From assembly GCA_036186865.1 (NCBI GenBank), contig AP025049.1:23632027-23696026 (forward strand): 64,000 nucleotides of DNA, in the 5' to 3' direction. Below the pieces are notes generated by a model, which searched no databases, was not told the DNA's origin, and saw nothing but the letters and a program-made list of their open reading frames with translations. The DNA is from Eustoma russellianum. Its lineage: Eukaryota > Streptophyta > Magnoliopsida > Gentianales > Gentianaceae. Shown piece by piece: positions 1-11,136 of the stretch. The position numbers and the translations under genes were made by a program. Positions within the stretch are counted from its first letter, which is position 1. The number at the start of each line of letters is the position of its first letter.

Positions 1-1560
1 GCCTCTTTTATATTTTTACGCTCAACTTGTGAAATAAAAGCATTTTCATTAAATTTACTCCTAGTCATTATGCCTTGACTTGGTTCACCTAATATTAATT
101 CTCTTGGATGGTCCTTCTTATACTTATATGAATACGGTAAATTTGAAGTATCTCATTTCACTTCTTTATCTTCAACCTTAGGATCAAGCGGATCAATCCT
201 AAGGTCAATGACAATATTTCCTTTTGGATTCTCAAATTTTTCTATATGACTTACTTCAATTATTTCCTCATCATCATTATTATTTGTGCATTGTTCATCC
301 CCAAGGAGTTCACTAAACTTAACATGAATTGAATCTTCAACTTTCATACTTCTTTTGTTATAAACTCTAAATACCTTGCTATTTTGAGCATAACCTATAA
401 AGATTCCTTCATCCACTTTGAAATCGAGTTTATCCAAGTTATCTTTTTTGTTAAGTATAGAACACTTACAACTAAATACCTTGAAATAACCAATATTTGG
501 TACACTACCTTTTCAAAGTTCATAAGGAGTCTTTTTGAGAGATGATCTCAAGTAAACTCTATTGATTACATGACAAGCGGTGTTTACCGCTTCGGCCCAA
601 AAATACTTGTGTAGCTCAAATTCATTTAGCATGGCTCTACTTATTTAAGTGTTCTATTTTTCCTCTCCACAACACCATTGTGTTGAGGAGTTCTTGGAGA
701 CGAAAAATTGTGTCTATACCATTTGGATACACAAAATTCTTGAAACTCACTATCAAACTCACCACCTCTATCACTTCTAATTTCCTTAATTGTGTCTTCT
801 TTTTGATTTTCTAATCTTCTACAAAGTTTTATAAACTCTTGGCACGCATCATTCTTTTTATCTAAAAACATGACCCAAGTGTACCTAGAGAAGCCGTCTA
901 CCACCATAAAGGTGTAATGTTTTCCACCTAGACTCGCCGTACCAATATCCCCATACAAATCCATATGAAGCTATTGTAGAGGTTTGGTGGTGCAGATTTC
1001 ACTTTTGGGCTTGAAGCTTGTTGTAATAAGATTTGCCTTTTGACAAGTGTCACATAAGCCATGGTTTTCGGAATTCAATTTTAGAAGACTTTGGACCTTA
1101 TATTTTTTACAAATCTCTTTGAAATTTTTGAAACTAATATGTCCAAGTCGTCTATACCACGTTGAGTCAAATCATTTTTGGCAACTAGGCAAGAAATCTT
1201 TTGTGATATCAAATCATGTGAGCTAAATTAACAACCATCATGTTTTCTTATAGTATCATTCTTTTTCACAATGCATTTTCTTTTCACAAATTCAACTTGA
1301 AAATTAGCATCACATAGTTGGCTAACACTTATCAAAATATATTTAAGTCCTTCTATATATAATACATTATTAATAGTAAAAGAAGAGTTACCAATTTCTC
1401 TATGTCCAAGGATTTTGGCTTTTCCATTGCCAAAATGCAACGTTCCACCATCTTGGAGCTTGAGCTTGGTGAGCAAGGTTTTGTCTCCGGTCATGTGCGT
1501 TGAATATCCGCTGACCATGAGCCATTTGCTTCCTTCTTATTTGGCTACTCCATTGATCTT
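1..1560 (-). pseudogene. pol of element 1: protease, integrase, start of RT
   Basis: The protease segment (about 1228-1518) reads VSGYSTHMTG where an active copia protease has D-S-G, so the catalytic Asp is now Val. Next comes the degraded HHCC pre-integrase domain (about 970-1200), ending CDTCQKA. The integrase core (641-964) keeps its three acidic positions: MDLYG, SDRGGEF and VVERKN. The integrase C-terminal part (153-437) holds GIFIGYAQNSKVFRVYN. Residues at 1-152 read into the RT N-terminus (GEPSQGIMTRS, then FISQVERKNIKE). Frameshifts separate these blocks. In an intact element the product would be cleaved from a Gag-Pol polyprotein and act in the virus-like particle. Confidence 0.85.
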
Positions 1561-2682
1561 GAGAGCCTCAATGTCATTTTCGATTAAGATGAGACAAGTA
1601 TGTTGTGCTTTTGGATTCTCAACTATTGCAACAAGTCTAACATCCTTGTCTTCACTTTCTTCTCCTTTTGATTCGAAGACGAGATCATCACATGTGCTTA
1701 TCTCCGCATTAAGAGTTTTCTTCTTTTGAGGAAATACCTTTTTTCTTGCTTTTTTGGCTCCTTGACGTGGCAATCGGCAATGAAGTGACTGGGTCGACCA
1801 CATCTATAGCAATTTTCACTTGCTTCTTTGTCCTTGGGTGGTCTCTTGAAAAAACTTCCTTGCTTGGGCCTTGTTTCTTGTGGCCATTCTTCTAAACTTT
1901 CTTACTAGAAGAGTAACTTCCTCATCCGATGCATCGGACTCTACCACCAATCCTTTGTGTGATGCTTGTGTAGGCTTGATAGATTTCATTCTATTATGTT
2001 CATCAATGAGGATTTTATGTGTAAGAAGATTACTGAATAGCTCATCAAGGGTAAGAGTGTTGAGATTCTTTGATTCGGTGATGGCGGTGACTTTAGGTGT
2101 CCATTAGCTTGGCAAAGAGTTGAGGAGTTTAGATACAAAGTCTTCAATTGTGATTTTCTTGTCCACCATCGAAAGTTGATTCACTATTCGAGTGAATCGG
2201 TCAATAGTTACTTTAATCTTTTCACCGATCTTCATACCAAACATTTCATACTCTTTCATGAGCATAAGTTTTTTGGTCATTCTTACTTGCTCAGTCCCTT
2301 CATGTATCATTTCTAGCCTTTTCCATGCTTCATGGGCTGTTTCAAGACCTTGAAGTCTTATGAGCTCGGTGGTAGTAAGAGCACTTGAAAGAATATCGAG
2401 TGCTTTGCTATTGATGGCAAATTTTATCCTCTCTTCGTCAGTGTAGTCATCCTCATCTTTGAACATTGATTCTCCTTTTGAGTTGGTAATCATATGAACT
2501 TCGGATCCTTTGACAATGGCTCTCTATATGTCAAATCCACGACCTTTCAAATGATTGATCATTCGAAATTTCCACAAAGAGTAATTTTGGGCATCAAACA
2601 TAGGTGCTTTAGTGTTTGATCCTGAGAATAGTGCAGTTGGCGTGGAAGTTGAAGTGTAGAATGAAGAGGTTGTCATTGCCAT
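1530..2682 (-). pseudogene. gag of element 1
   Basis: The start is the minus-strand ATG at 2682, which begins MAMTTSSFYTSTSTP and lies about 50 bases inside the primer-binding site. The central open block (2104-2493) is a UBN2-type copia gag (AWKRLEMIHEGT, VRMTKKLMLMKEYEMF). The capsid zinc knuckle is readable near 1765-1810 as CYRCGRPSHFIADC (CX2CX4HX4C). In-frame stops occur near 2522 and after residues LPS at 2104, and a frameshift follows the knuckle. Gag would form the cytoplasmic particle that packages the RNA. It is not functional here. Confidence 0.85.
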
Positions 2683-2731
2683 GATCTTTAACATTGTTAC
2701 TTACAAAGATTGGCCAAGCAATCAAGGTTAG

Positions 2732-2743
2732 GCTCTGATACCA
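2732..2743 (-). other. tRNA-Met primer-binding site of element 1
   Basis: The minus strand reads TGGTATCAGAGC, the usual plant copia primer-binding site complementary to the 3' end of initiator tRNA-Met. It lies between the LTR and gag, which fixes the element's orientation and LTR edge. Confidence 0.92.
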
Positions 2744-4134
2744 GTTTTTAGATCCGTAACACACTCTAGAGTGGGGTGAATAGAGTGTTGGGCAATGTTG
2801 CGAAATTTTCTTGTTTGGCTAAAACCAAATGGAATTCAAAATCAAAGCAAGAATGGGAGATGAGAGTCAATGAATGAGTACATTGGATATAGAATGGTTC
2901 GAATCGTAAATGATTCTATTCCGCTACCACTTTGTTACCAAAGTGGATTTTCAACAACTACTCTTCTTATTAAAGCTAATAAGAACAACCACATCAATAC
3001 TTACACCAACAACTTAGTGTAAGCAACCAAAACAACAACTTCTTGCACAAAATACCCTTGTGCAACTACAACAACTACAGCTCTAAGCAAGAACAACTTC
3101 TTGCTACTCACAACTTCAACAAAGTTCTCTTCAAGAACTTTCTCGCAGTGGGTTTAAAAGAAGTAGTGGGGATCACACTTTCTTACTAGTCTAAATAGAA
3201 GCAGGAGATCAAATATTTATGGTTCCTCTTGTGTTAGACTCACTATCTCTTAATATACAATCAATGAAGAAGAAAGAAAGACTTAACAAGCTTTAAGCAC
3301 TTTTACATGTATGAGAGAAATGTACAACAATGAATAATGAAGCTTGATGATGGTGAAAGTGTGTATTTGCCTCATCTAAGCTTCATACATTTATAGGAGG
3401 GGTTCACCACGTTTTGGAGCCTTCACCATGTCTTCAAGTCGATCCCCAAGTCTTGAAAAATTGAAAATAGTCTTTAGCCACCCTATGGAGTAATTTGATC
3501 CTCAATAGTCATCCTAGAGAACCTTAGACATGGATAAAATAGTCAAAGAAGCATGTATTATGTTGGAGTAAAGTCCACAAGAAATTTGAGTTAGATTGGA
3601 AAGAGAAAACAACATAAATCTCCCTTGGATTTTGTTCCAATGTTCATAAAAATTTGAATTCTGGGGGACATCGATCAATCGAAGTACCTGAGGTGAGAGA
3701 TCGGTGTCCTCTAGAGAGTTTCCAGTTTTGAACCTGCTTGACATCGATTGATCGAAGTCTCTCCTGGAGAGACTGATGTGACATCGATCGATCGATGTTC
3801 CCTGGACTGAGAGATCGATATTGGACAAAAACTTTCTGGCCTGGCATCGATCGATCGAAGTCTCTCTTGGAGATGCTGAAGTGATATCGATCGATCGATG
3901 TCCTCAGTCTGAGAGATCGATGTCCTCCAGAAACTTCTCAAACTTAAATAACTTTAACATAGATCGATCGAAGTCTCCTTTCGAGAGACTGATGTCACAT
4001 ATATCGATCTATGTGAGAGATCTATGTCCCATAATGTGTTTTTCTCATCTTTGCTTCAAATTCCAAGCGTATCATTCCTTTTCAACTTATTCAAAGTATC
4101 TTTTTACATCATCAAAACATTTTATATCTCAACA
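2744..4134 (-). repeat. 5' LTR of element 1 (SIRE-like), about 1.39 kb
   Basis: The inner edge is set by the primer-binding site. The outer edge is set by the minus-strand start TGTTGAGATATAAAATG at 4134, right where homology to element A's gag begins. The inner edge does not end in a clean CA, so it is approximate to a few bases. The upstream (U3) part holds the ATCGATCG palindrome array at 3660-4030. Only one LTR is in the window, so its divergence from its partner cannot be read. Confidence 0.8.
3660..4030. repeat. ATCGATCG palindrome tandem array inside the LTR
   Basis: Degenerate tandem units recur here; one clear spacing is about 105 bp (3741 to 3846). Each unit holds one core reading CATCGATCGATCGAAG and one reading CATCGATCGATCGATG, the latter an exact palindrome with its flanking bases. 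Between them lies a near-palindrome, AGTCTCTCCTGGAGAGACT. Cores are seen near 3670, 3741, 3782, 3846, 3885, 3960 and 4000. Long translations rich in SIDR/RSM from this stretch are by-products of the repeat, not proteins. Confidence 0.9.
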
Positions 4135-4136
4135 AG

Positions 4137-7026
4137 AGATGTTAGAATTGTGGAAAGAAAAGACATCTCAAAAAGGACTATTGGTTTTGAAAGAAGCAAA
4201 AACATGGTGGTAGGTCTCAAAATGTCAATAATGTAAATATGGTAGATATTGGAACCGACCAACTGGTTGCAATGGTCTCCAGATTGCATGTTGGCATAGT
4301 AACAGAACTGTATATGGCTATAAACGATATCACAAATGACTGGTGGTTCAATTTGGATGTAACAGTACACGTATGCAACAATAGGGATCTTTTCAAGACC
4401 TATCAAGTTGTGGACAATAGCCAGCAAGTTTTGATGGGTAACCGAAGAGCCACAAAAGTCTTGGGTAATGGTAGTGTAGAGTTAGACTTTACTTCTGGAA
4501 ATAAGTTGTTATTAGTCAATGTTCTATATGTACCCGAGATTTCTAAGAATCTAGTTTCTGCAAATTTAGTCTGTAAAAGGGATTCAAGATTGTAATGGAG
4601 GGAGACAAGATTATAATATTCGAAAACGGTGTCTTTATCGGCAAGGGTTATTCTTGCAACCGGATGTTTAAGTTAAATATAAATAAAAACCATGTAGTTT
4701 GTGTTTACTCTATTGATTCTTCTGTTTCATTATGGCGTGATAGACTTGCACATGTTAGTAGTGCAACGACTAGATTTATGTCTAAGCATGCCTTGATTTC
4801 TTGTAATGATGAAAACGAAAGTACATGTGAGATTTGCATACAAGCTAAAATGACAAGGAAACCATTTCCGAAATTAGATTAGAAAACTGAACTCTTAGAA
4901 CTTGTTCATTCAGATATTTGCTAATTGAACCGTGTTTTGACCCGAGGTGAAAATCGATATTTTCATAACTTTCATTGATGATGCATCCAGATATACATAT
5001 GTATATTTGATAAGGCATAAAGATGAAACTTTTGACATGTTCAAAGTTTACACAATGGAAGTTGAAAATCAATCAGGATTGAAAATCAAAGTTCTAAGAA
5101 GTGACCATGGTGGTAAATACTTTCCTCTTGAATTCAATCAAATCTGTGAGGAGAATGGTATCATACACCATAAAAGTTCTCTATATACACTCCAGCTAAA
5201 TGGTTTAGCTGAAAGAAAGAATAGAAGTTTAGTTGACATGCTAAATGCAATGTTAATAAACTCCGGTTTGCCAAAGATTTTGTGAGGAGAAGCCTTATTG
5301 ACGGCTTGTCATATTCATAATAGAATTCTCTCTAAAAGGTTTAAAGTTTCTCCATATGAAATAGGGAAGAAACAAGGTCCAAATCTAAGTTATCTTAGAG
5401 TTTAGGCTGTCTAGCATATTATAGAGTTTCGGATCCAAAGTTGGGGCCCAAGGGCTCTTAAAGATGTTTTTATTAGATATGCTGAAAACTCTAAAGCATA
5501 TAGGATTCTAAATATAGAATCCAATATGGTTGTTGAATCTAGAGATGTTGAATTTCTTGAGAATAAATTCTTAAGAACATATTCAAATCAAGATTCAACA
5601 AGTGAAAATTTGAATGAACCGATAGTTGAAGATTTTTCCAATGATCCTTCTAGTTTGATCAAAATCAAAATTCTCCAACTGAGGTTAGGAGAAGTCGACA
5701 GGCTATAAAGAAAAAACATTTACATCCAGATTTCATTTCTTCACGATCTAAAACTTTCTTAGTTGAAGGTAATAGGACAAAGGTATTTAATCAAATACCT
5801 ATTTTCTTAAGTGTTGAAGATGATCATAAGTCCTATAAGGAGGCAATGCAATCGAGAGATGCATTATTTTGGAAGGAAGCCATTGATGATGAGATGAATT
5901 CGTTATTGTCTAGCAATACGTGGATTCTCACTGATTTGACTCCGAGTTCGAAAGCGATTGTAAATGGGTATTTAGAAGAAAATATAATATCGATGGTTCA
6001 ATTCAAACTTTCAAGGCTAGATTGGTTGCAAAAGGCATTAGACAAAGAGAAGGGATAGACTACTTTGATACATATACTCCGGTTGCGAGAATAACATCCA
6101 TTAGAGTGTTGATACCATTAGCATCCATAAATAACCTGTTTATTCATCAAATGGATGTTAGGACTGCAATTCCGAATGGTGATTTAGACGAGGAAGTCTA
6201 TATGGAACAACCGAAAGGTTTTGTTCTTCCGGGAAATGAGCACAAACTGTGCAAACTGGTAAGGTCATTGTACGGATTGAAACAAGCACCGAAATAGTGG
6301 CATGAAAAGTTTGATACAAGCATTTTGAAGAATGGTTTCGGCATAATAGTGCTGATAAATGTGAATATTCTAAGTTTACAGACATGCTAATTATTGGCAC
6401 TAATATGGAAGGAATAAATGAAACTAAGAAGTATTTAACTTCACAATTCCAAATGAAAGATTTGGGTGCAATAGATACAATCTTAGGGTAAAGGTGTTCA
6501 AACGTAGTGGGGGTTCTTCTCTTTGTCAATCTCATTACATAAACAAAGTGTTGAATAAATTCAATCACTTGGAGATCAAAGAAGCAGACACACCATTTGA
6601 TGTCTCATATAAATTCACTGGACATACCGGTAGAGTGGTAGCACAACTAGAATATGCTAGTGCAATTGGTAGTTTAATGTATGATACATATTGCACTAGA
6701 CCGGATGTTGCATTTGCGGTGTGTAAATTATCAAGGTATACTAGTAATCCTAGTATGGACTATTAGAAGGCAATCGGGCGCGTACTTGGGTACTTGAAGA
6801 GGACTATGAATTACGGATTGTACTATAATAGTTTTTCAGTCGTGTTGGAGGTTATATTGATGCTAGTTGGACATCTAGTGTGGGTGATAACAAATCTACA
6901 ACGGGGTGGGTATTTACATTAGGTGGTGGTACTGTTTCTTGGACCTCAAAGAAACAGACATGCATAACTCATTCCACAATAGAATCCGAATTCATAGCAT
7001 TGGGAAGTGGTGCTGCTTCGACAAGC
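4137..7026 (+). pseudogene. gag-pol remnant of element A
   Basis: From 4137 the frame reads a broken zinc knuckle (C-stop-NCGKKRHLKKDY), then 4239-4595 a protease in which the D-S-G has become N-L-D (WWFNLDVTVHVCNN). The pre-integrase domain is at 4595-4882 (CEICIQAKMTRK). The integrase at 4947-5285 keeps RSDHGGKYF and LAERKNRS. The RT spans about 5846-6480 in two frames and includes FIHQMDVRTAIPNGDLDEEV. The RT active-site YVDD is gone through an in-frame 36-bp deletion at 6381, as seen by comparison with B. RNase H pieces lie at 6494-6766 and 6880-7000. After ESEFIAL (7000) a further deletion joins RNase H to the 3' noncoding box, so residues after that are not true protein. Confidence 0.88.
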
Positions 7027-7253
7027 ATTGATCTTGAAATGTTCATGAATACTATGGGAAGCACAAGGCCATAAAGTGCGGTTTAAAATGATCTTCTAGG
7101 GAGAGTGTGGTTTTATGTGTATAATATTTCCGGTTCTAGCACATAGGAATCTGATTCAAGGCTTTTAAGCTATCAAGATTTCGTTAGAGCTTTGAAGTAT
7201 TATACTAATAAGAGGTTCTTAGATGCATGAAATGTCATAAATTGCTTTACAAA

Positions 7254-7266
7254 CTAAGTGGGGGAT
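7254..7266 (+). other. polypurine tract of element A
   Basis: The run AAGTGGGGGAT immediately precedes the LTR start TGTAATGATAG. This is the plus-strand DNA priming site of an LTR retrotransposon. The same tract, inverted, precedes the LTR of element B at 14696-14706. Confidence 0.85.
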
Positions 7267-7980
7267 TGTAATGATAGTTTGTAAAGGCAATAGGATGAAG
7301 AATGAAGGTGGATTGATGTTTAAATAAGCAATAATAGCTTGGCTCATGACATGAATCGATCTATGTCTCAGTTGGATCGTCCATGTGGCTTGAAAATGAA
7401 GTTGAATATTCTACCAGACATAGATCGATCACATCGATCGATCGATGTACCATGGGTGCAAAGTTGAAACTTTATGTCCAACATAGATCGATTATATAGA
7501 TCGATCGATGTGACTTCGATCGATACATATATCGATCGAAGTAGATTGGATGAAAAGTTGGAAGTCTCTGTGAGACATCGATTGATGTGCCAACAGAAGT
7601 GAATTTTCATCTAGAATTGCAATTTATGCACCAAGACATATCCAATCACCATGCAACGGTCGTAAACGTATGAAATGAAGTTCAAGAGCCTATAAAAAGG
7701 CTATTGCAACAGATGTACAAGACATCTTGATTTCAAGTTTGTCCTTGCATCCTAAATTCTTCTTCCTATACAAAACCACTCTCAATTTAAAAGTTCATTG
7801 ATTTTCTGTCCTATTTGCTGAAGATAAGAGATTGTTTGGCTGTTGTATCCTAAGAGGAAGTTTGCCTATAACCCTGTAGTATCTAGTGGGGCAAATATTC
7901 CTTACGAATAGTGTTTGCATATGCCTCAAGCCATCAAATTTGTTTTCTCTATTTGTTGTTCTTGTATCCATTTTTTAACA
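7267..7980 (+). repeat. 3' LTR of element A (714 bp)
   Basis: It starts TGTAATGATAG and ends TTTTTTAACA. It aligns in reverse with the LTR of B (13849-14695), sharing the U3 palindromes, the block around ATATCCAATCACCATGCAACG, a TATA-like CTATAAAAAGG near 7692 and the end GTATCCA...TTAACA. It carries its own ATCGATCG palindromes between about 7350 and 7585, including one near-perfect 28-bp palindrome at 7512-7540. It is shorter than B's LTR by about 130 bp. Confidence 0.88.
7350..7585. repeat. ATCGATCG palindrome cluster in LTR of A
   Basis: Palindromic cores such as CATCGATCGATCGATG, TAGATCGATCGATG and a CTTCGATCGAT...ATCGATCGAAG inverted pair recur over about 235 bp. The motif is the same as in the LTR of element 1, although the surrounding LTR sequences differ. 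Confidence 0.85.
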
Positions 7981-10400
7981 GCCGCACCGTCAAAGGTCCC
8001 AAGTCCCACACCGCCTAGAAGAAGGCAGAAGAGGCCCAAAAGAAAGCCAAGGCTCACAGGATAACCGCGTCAAGAGAAGGATAGGAAACAAAGTATTAAG
8101 GAAGGATTGGTTGAGACTTTAAGTTCCAACCCTTCAATTTTTAACCTCTGCTTCCCATATTTCATATTATGCTAATTTTCTCCAACATTTTTCAGACTCT
8201 ACACTTTTGTCCCCAAATCTTGTCGATTCTGCACATTTGCCCTCATATTTGTTAAGTTATGGATATTTACCATGGAATTTACAAATCCCAAGGATTAGTC
8301 CCTACAAAGTATTCCATCAATAATCTCAGATTGTGAAAATAACAAGCAACCCCAGTTCAAAGCCCATCGAAACAACTCTACATCCATAAAAAGCCCAGTT
8401 AAATCCAATGAGTGGATCCTTGATTGCGGAGCCACGGAAACTATGACCGATGATTCAAATGACTTACTACACTAAGTTCACACCTTCTAAATCACAAGTA
8501 AAATATTATTGATAGAAGTTTGAGCTGAGGTCCCTATTATTTTTTTTCTATAGGTGAAATTAAATAATTGTCTTTATGTCTCAATGTTGTCATCCAAGTT
8601 ACTGTCACTTATTCAAGTGACAAAGGAACTTAATTGTGTGATACTGATAGATCACAATTTTTGCCTCTTGTAGGACATTCTCACGAAGGAGATCATTGAG
8701 CGTTACGTTGATAAGGTGACTCACCAGGGTCATACCATTCTTACTCACAGGACGGCCAACCTTCAACTTTGGTTATGGCACAGAAATTTGTTGCATCCAT
8801 CTTTTGGTATCTTAGGTCCTTATTTTTGAGTTTTTTATGAATAATCCACTCATATCATATGTGAAACTTGCATTCGTGCTAAAATTCATAAAACTACATT
8901 CCACCTAAATAACACACAACTCAACTCTGTTTTTTCCTTTGTGGATTCCGATGTATGAAGCTACCTCCCATCCCAATAATAGCAGTTTCAATATTTTTTT
9001 TGTTGTTAGTGGATGATTTCTCTCGTATGACATGGGTATATTTCTTAAAACGTAAGACAGAGGTACCTAACAAATTATGTCATTTTTTTCCAAATGATCC
9101 ATTTTTGGTTAAATAAAAATATGAATTCTCTGGGATGACAGTCGAGGGGGTTCGTGAATCAGTCTATGTAGACGTTTCTCAAAGAACATGGTCTGATTTA
9201 CTATACCTCGTGTCCAAATACACCCCAACAAAACTGAGTAGCCGAATGAAAAAAAATCATATACTCCTTGAAATGACTCGGGCCATGATGCTTGTGTCTC
9301 AAGTCCCAACAAACTTTTGACCCAAACCTACTGCTACCTTCACCTATCTCTTAAATCGACTAACTACCAAAATTCTTCATCACAAGACCCCACTACAAGG
9401 CCTAGCTACTGAGACTATCGTCCTATATGTTTTAATATTACCACCCTGAGTCTTTAGGTGCTCAGTATTAATCCCATTTTCAAAACTGAACGATCCAAAC
9501 TTGACCCATACAGAGAAAAATGTGTTTTCATTGGATATGTCGTACATCCAAAAGAATATTGATGCTACCATCCCACCACTCGTTAGACCCATGTCACTAT
9601 AGATTGCATGTTCTTTGAGTCAGAATGCGTATTTAGTCACCCACCTAGAGTTCAGAGGGAGCAAATCAATGAGCCACTAGGTTGGCTGGATACCTTAGGT
9701 TGTCTAATGACTGTTCTAACAGAGTAGATAGATGGAGTCGACGAATTTGTCTCTCCCAACGTAGAAAGAACTGATGAATCATTACCACCACCTGATGAGC
9801 CTTCTTTGCAGATATCCAACAAGAGGTAAATAAATCTCACTCGATTGACAACTTCTCTAATTTGAATATATTGGCCATCGCTACAAATGATAATTCAAGA
9901 GACAAACGTGGATTGGTCTTACCTCTAAGAAGAAATAGAGGTATACCACCTGAACAGTATTTGCCAGAGCATATGTCATGTGTTTCCGCGTACCTAGTAA
10001 ATACAGTCAGGGAGAGAATGGCAGATGTTGCATGATCATTCTTTGTTACTCTTCTTTTAGAATCTATTCCGAGGCAGTATAGTAAGCGAGTAAGAAAATT
10101 GAATGGCGAGAACCCATGAATATAGAAATGAAGGCTTTAAAAAAGAATGGAACATGAGAGAAGTGCCAACTGCTTGAAGGAAAAAACCAGTTGGATGCAG
10201 GTGGGTCTTCACCGTTAAATATAAGGCAGATGACACCATTAAACAATATAAAGCATGACTGGTAGGTAAGGGATACACACACGTATGGCTTTGATTATTC
10301 CGAAACTTCCTGTCTAGTGATAAAGATCGATACCACTGGGGTTCTATTGTCAATAAGTAGCAAATAGGACTAACCACTTCATTAGTTGCAAAGATCAAGA
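7981..10400 (+). mobile_element. Old degraded copia element C (gag end to early RT)
   Basis: This is a heavily mutated relative of element M (60050-64000). It begins within a proline/lysine-rich gag linker (AAPSKVPSPTPPRRRQ). It then shows the protease motif WILDCGATETMT (about 8415-8450), the pre-integrase segment with LWHRNLLHPS and CETCIRAK (8760-8890) and scraps of integrase (LEMTRAMM near 9265). The RT entry region GCRWVFTVKYKADDTIKQYK lies near 10197-10260. Stops and frameshifts occur throughout. No LTR was found for it, and its left part was separated by the insertion of A. Confidence 0.75.
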
Positions 10401-10409
10401 CATAACAAC

Positions 10410-11136
10410 TGTTACACCGTCCTTAAAATCAATTTTGCCTCCACTAATGAGCAAGATAGACTATACGACAAATGCTTCCCAAGATATATCAGAGGTGTTC
10501 CTTTCATTTGTTCTACAAGAAAAAGATTGAACTTACACATTTGAAGTGTTTAATAATAGCGGAAGAGGAAAACAAAACAAGAAGTAATTCTATAGGTTTT
10601 CACAATAGACTCAGAGAGATTCTCAAGGATCACTTCAGAGTATGTCAAAAAATTTCAAAACATATCTTCAAAACCTTTTTGATCCTTGTATTTATAGACT
10701 TCGATTCACAAGACAAAAGCTAATTTGATACCACTCTACAGAATTTAACTTTTAAAATTAATTTATGACCGTTCAATATTGAAAAAAGATGTCCCAAAAT
10801 AGAAAAGTTGCACCATATCATGAAAAGACTGTTGTCTGAAGTTGCCTAACTTTGTTGATGAACGTTCGGCCAATTTCATTGAATGTTTGGTGTAGCATTC
10901 AGTTAGCCTCAGATTCTACCCGAACTCTATTGCCGAACTCAAAATCAATCATCCAATGTTCAGTCAAAGTCGCCGAAAGTTTGGCCCTCTTCAGAATTTG
11001 ACATGTCAAACCTTGAATTCAGGGTACGGTCTGAACATATCCATTCGATGTTACACTTCTTTCTCCGATCAAAATTCGTACATTTTTTATATAAATTTGG
11101 AACGACTTCTAAAACACTTTATGTGATTTTCCAACA
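10410..11136 (-). repeat. Diverged LTR G (same family as LTRs D and F)
   Basis: It aligns along most of its length with the solo LTR F at 42315-43292: ATGAGC.AGRTAGACTA, TTCCCAAGATA, TTTGAAGTGTTTAATA, TATTTATAGAYTTC, TTTATGACCGTTCAA. It ends ATTTTCCAACA at 11136, matching the family terminus. It contains degenerate GAACGTTCGG-type motifs. The left edge is unclear because it merges with the decayed end of C. Whether it is a solo LTR or part of a lost element cannot be told. Confidence 0.65.

Larger units (their letters stand above)
1..4134 (-). mobile_element. SIRE-like Ty1/copia retrotransposon, 5' part (element 1)
   Basis: On the minus strand the order is long terminal repeat (2744-4134), tRNA primer-binding site (2732-2743), gag, protease, integrase and the first residues of reverse transcriptase, where the window ends. 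The gag type, the long LTR and the stretch reading GDP/GEPSQG..TRS before the RT are typical of the SIRE/Maximus lineage of copia elements. Every reading frame carries stops or frameshifts, so this copy is dead. Its LTR ends in CTCAACA at 4134 and abuts, base for base, the gag zinc-knuckle sequence of element A on the other strand, so this element was inserted into A. The 3' LTR lies outside the window, so the target-site duplication cannot be checked. Confidence 0.9.
4135..7980 (+). mobile_element. Ty1/copia element A, 5' end displaced by element 1
   Basis: In order: gag zinc-knuckle remnant, protease, pre-integrase, integrase, reverse transcriptase, RNase H, a short 3' noncoding stretch, polypurine tract and 3' LTR (7267-7980). 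The left edge is where element 1 was inserted, so the rest of gag and the 5' LTR should lie left of this window. The right edge is the LTR end TTTTTTAACA at 7980. The following base starts the gag of element C, so A was inserted into C. Many stops, frameshifts and internal deletions make it inactive. Its closest relative in the window is element B on the opposite strand. Confidence 0.9.

Noticed and set aside
3514..3941. Overlapping minus-strand ORFs rich in SIDR, RSM and RCH repeats
   Set aside because: They are translations of the ATCGATCG palindrome array. The same words appear in several frames and on both strands, so no protein is implied.
3660..4030. CRISPR-like array
   Set aside because: The repeats are degenerate palindromes inside a plant LTR. 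Spacers are not uniform unique sequences and no cas genes are present.
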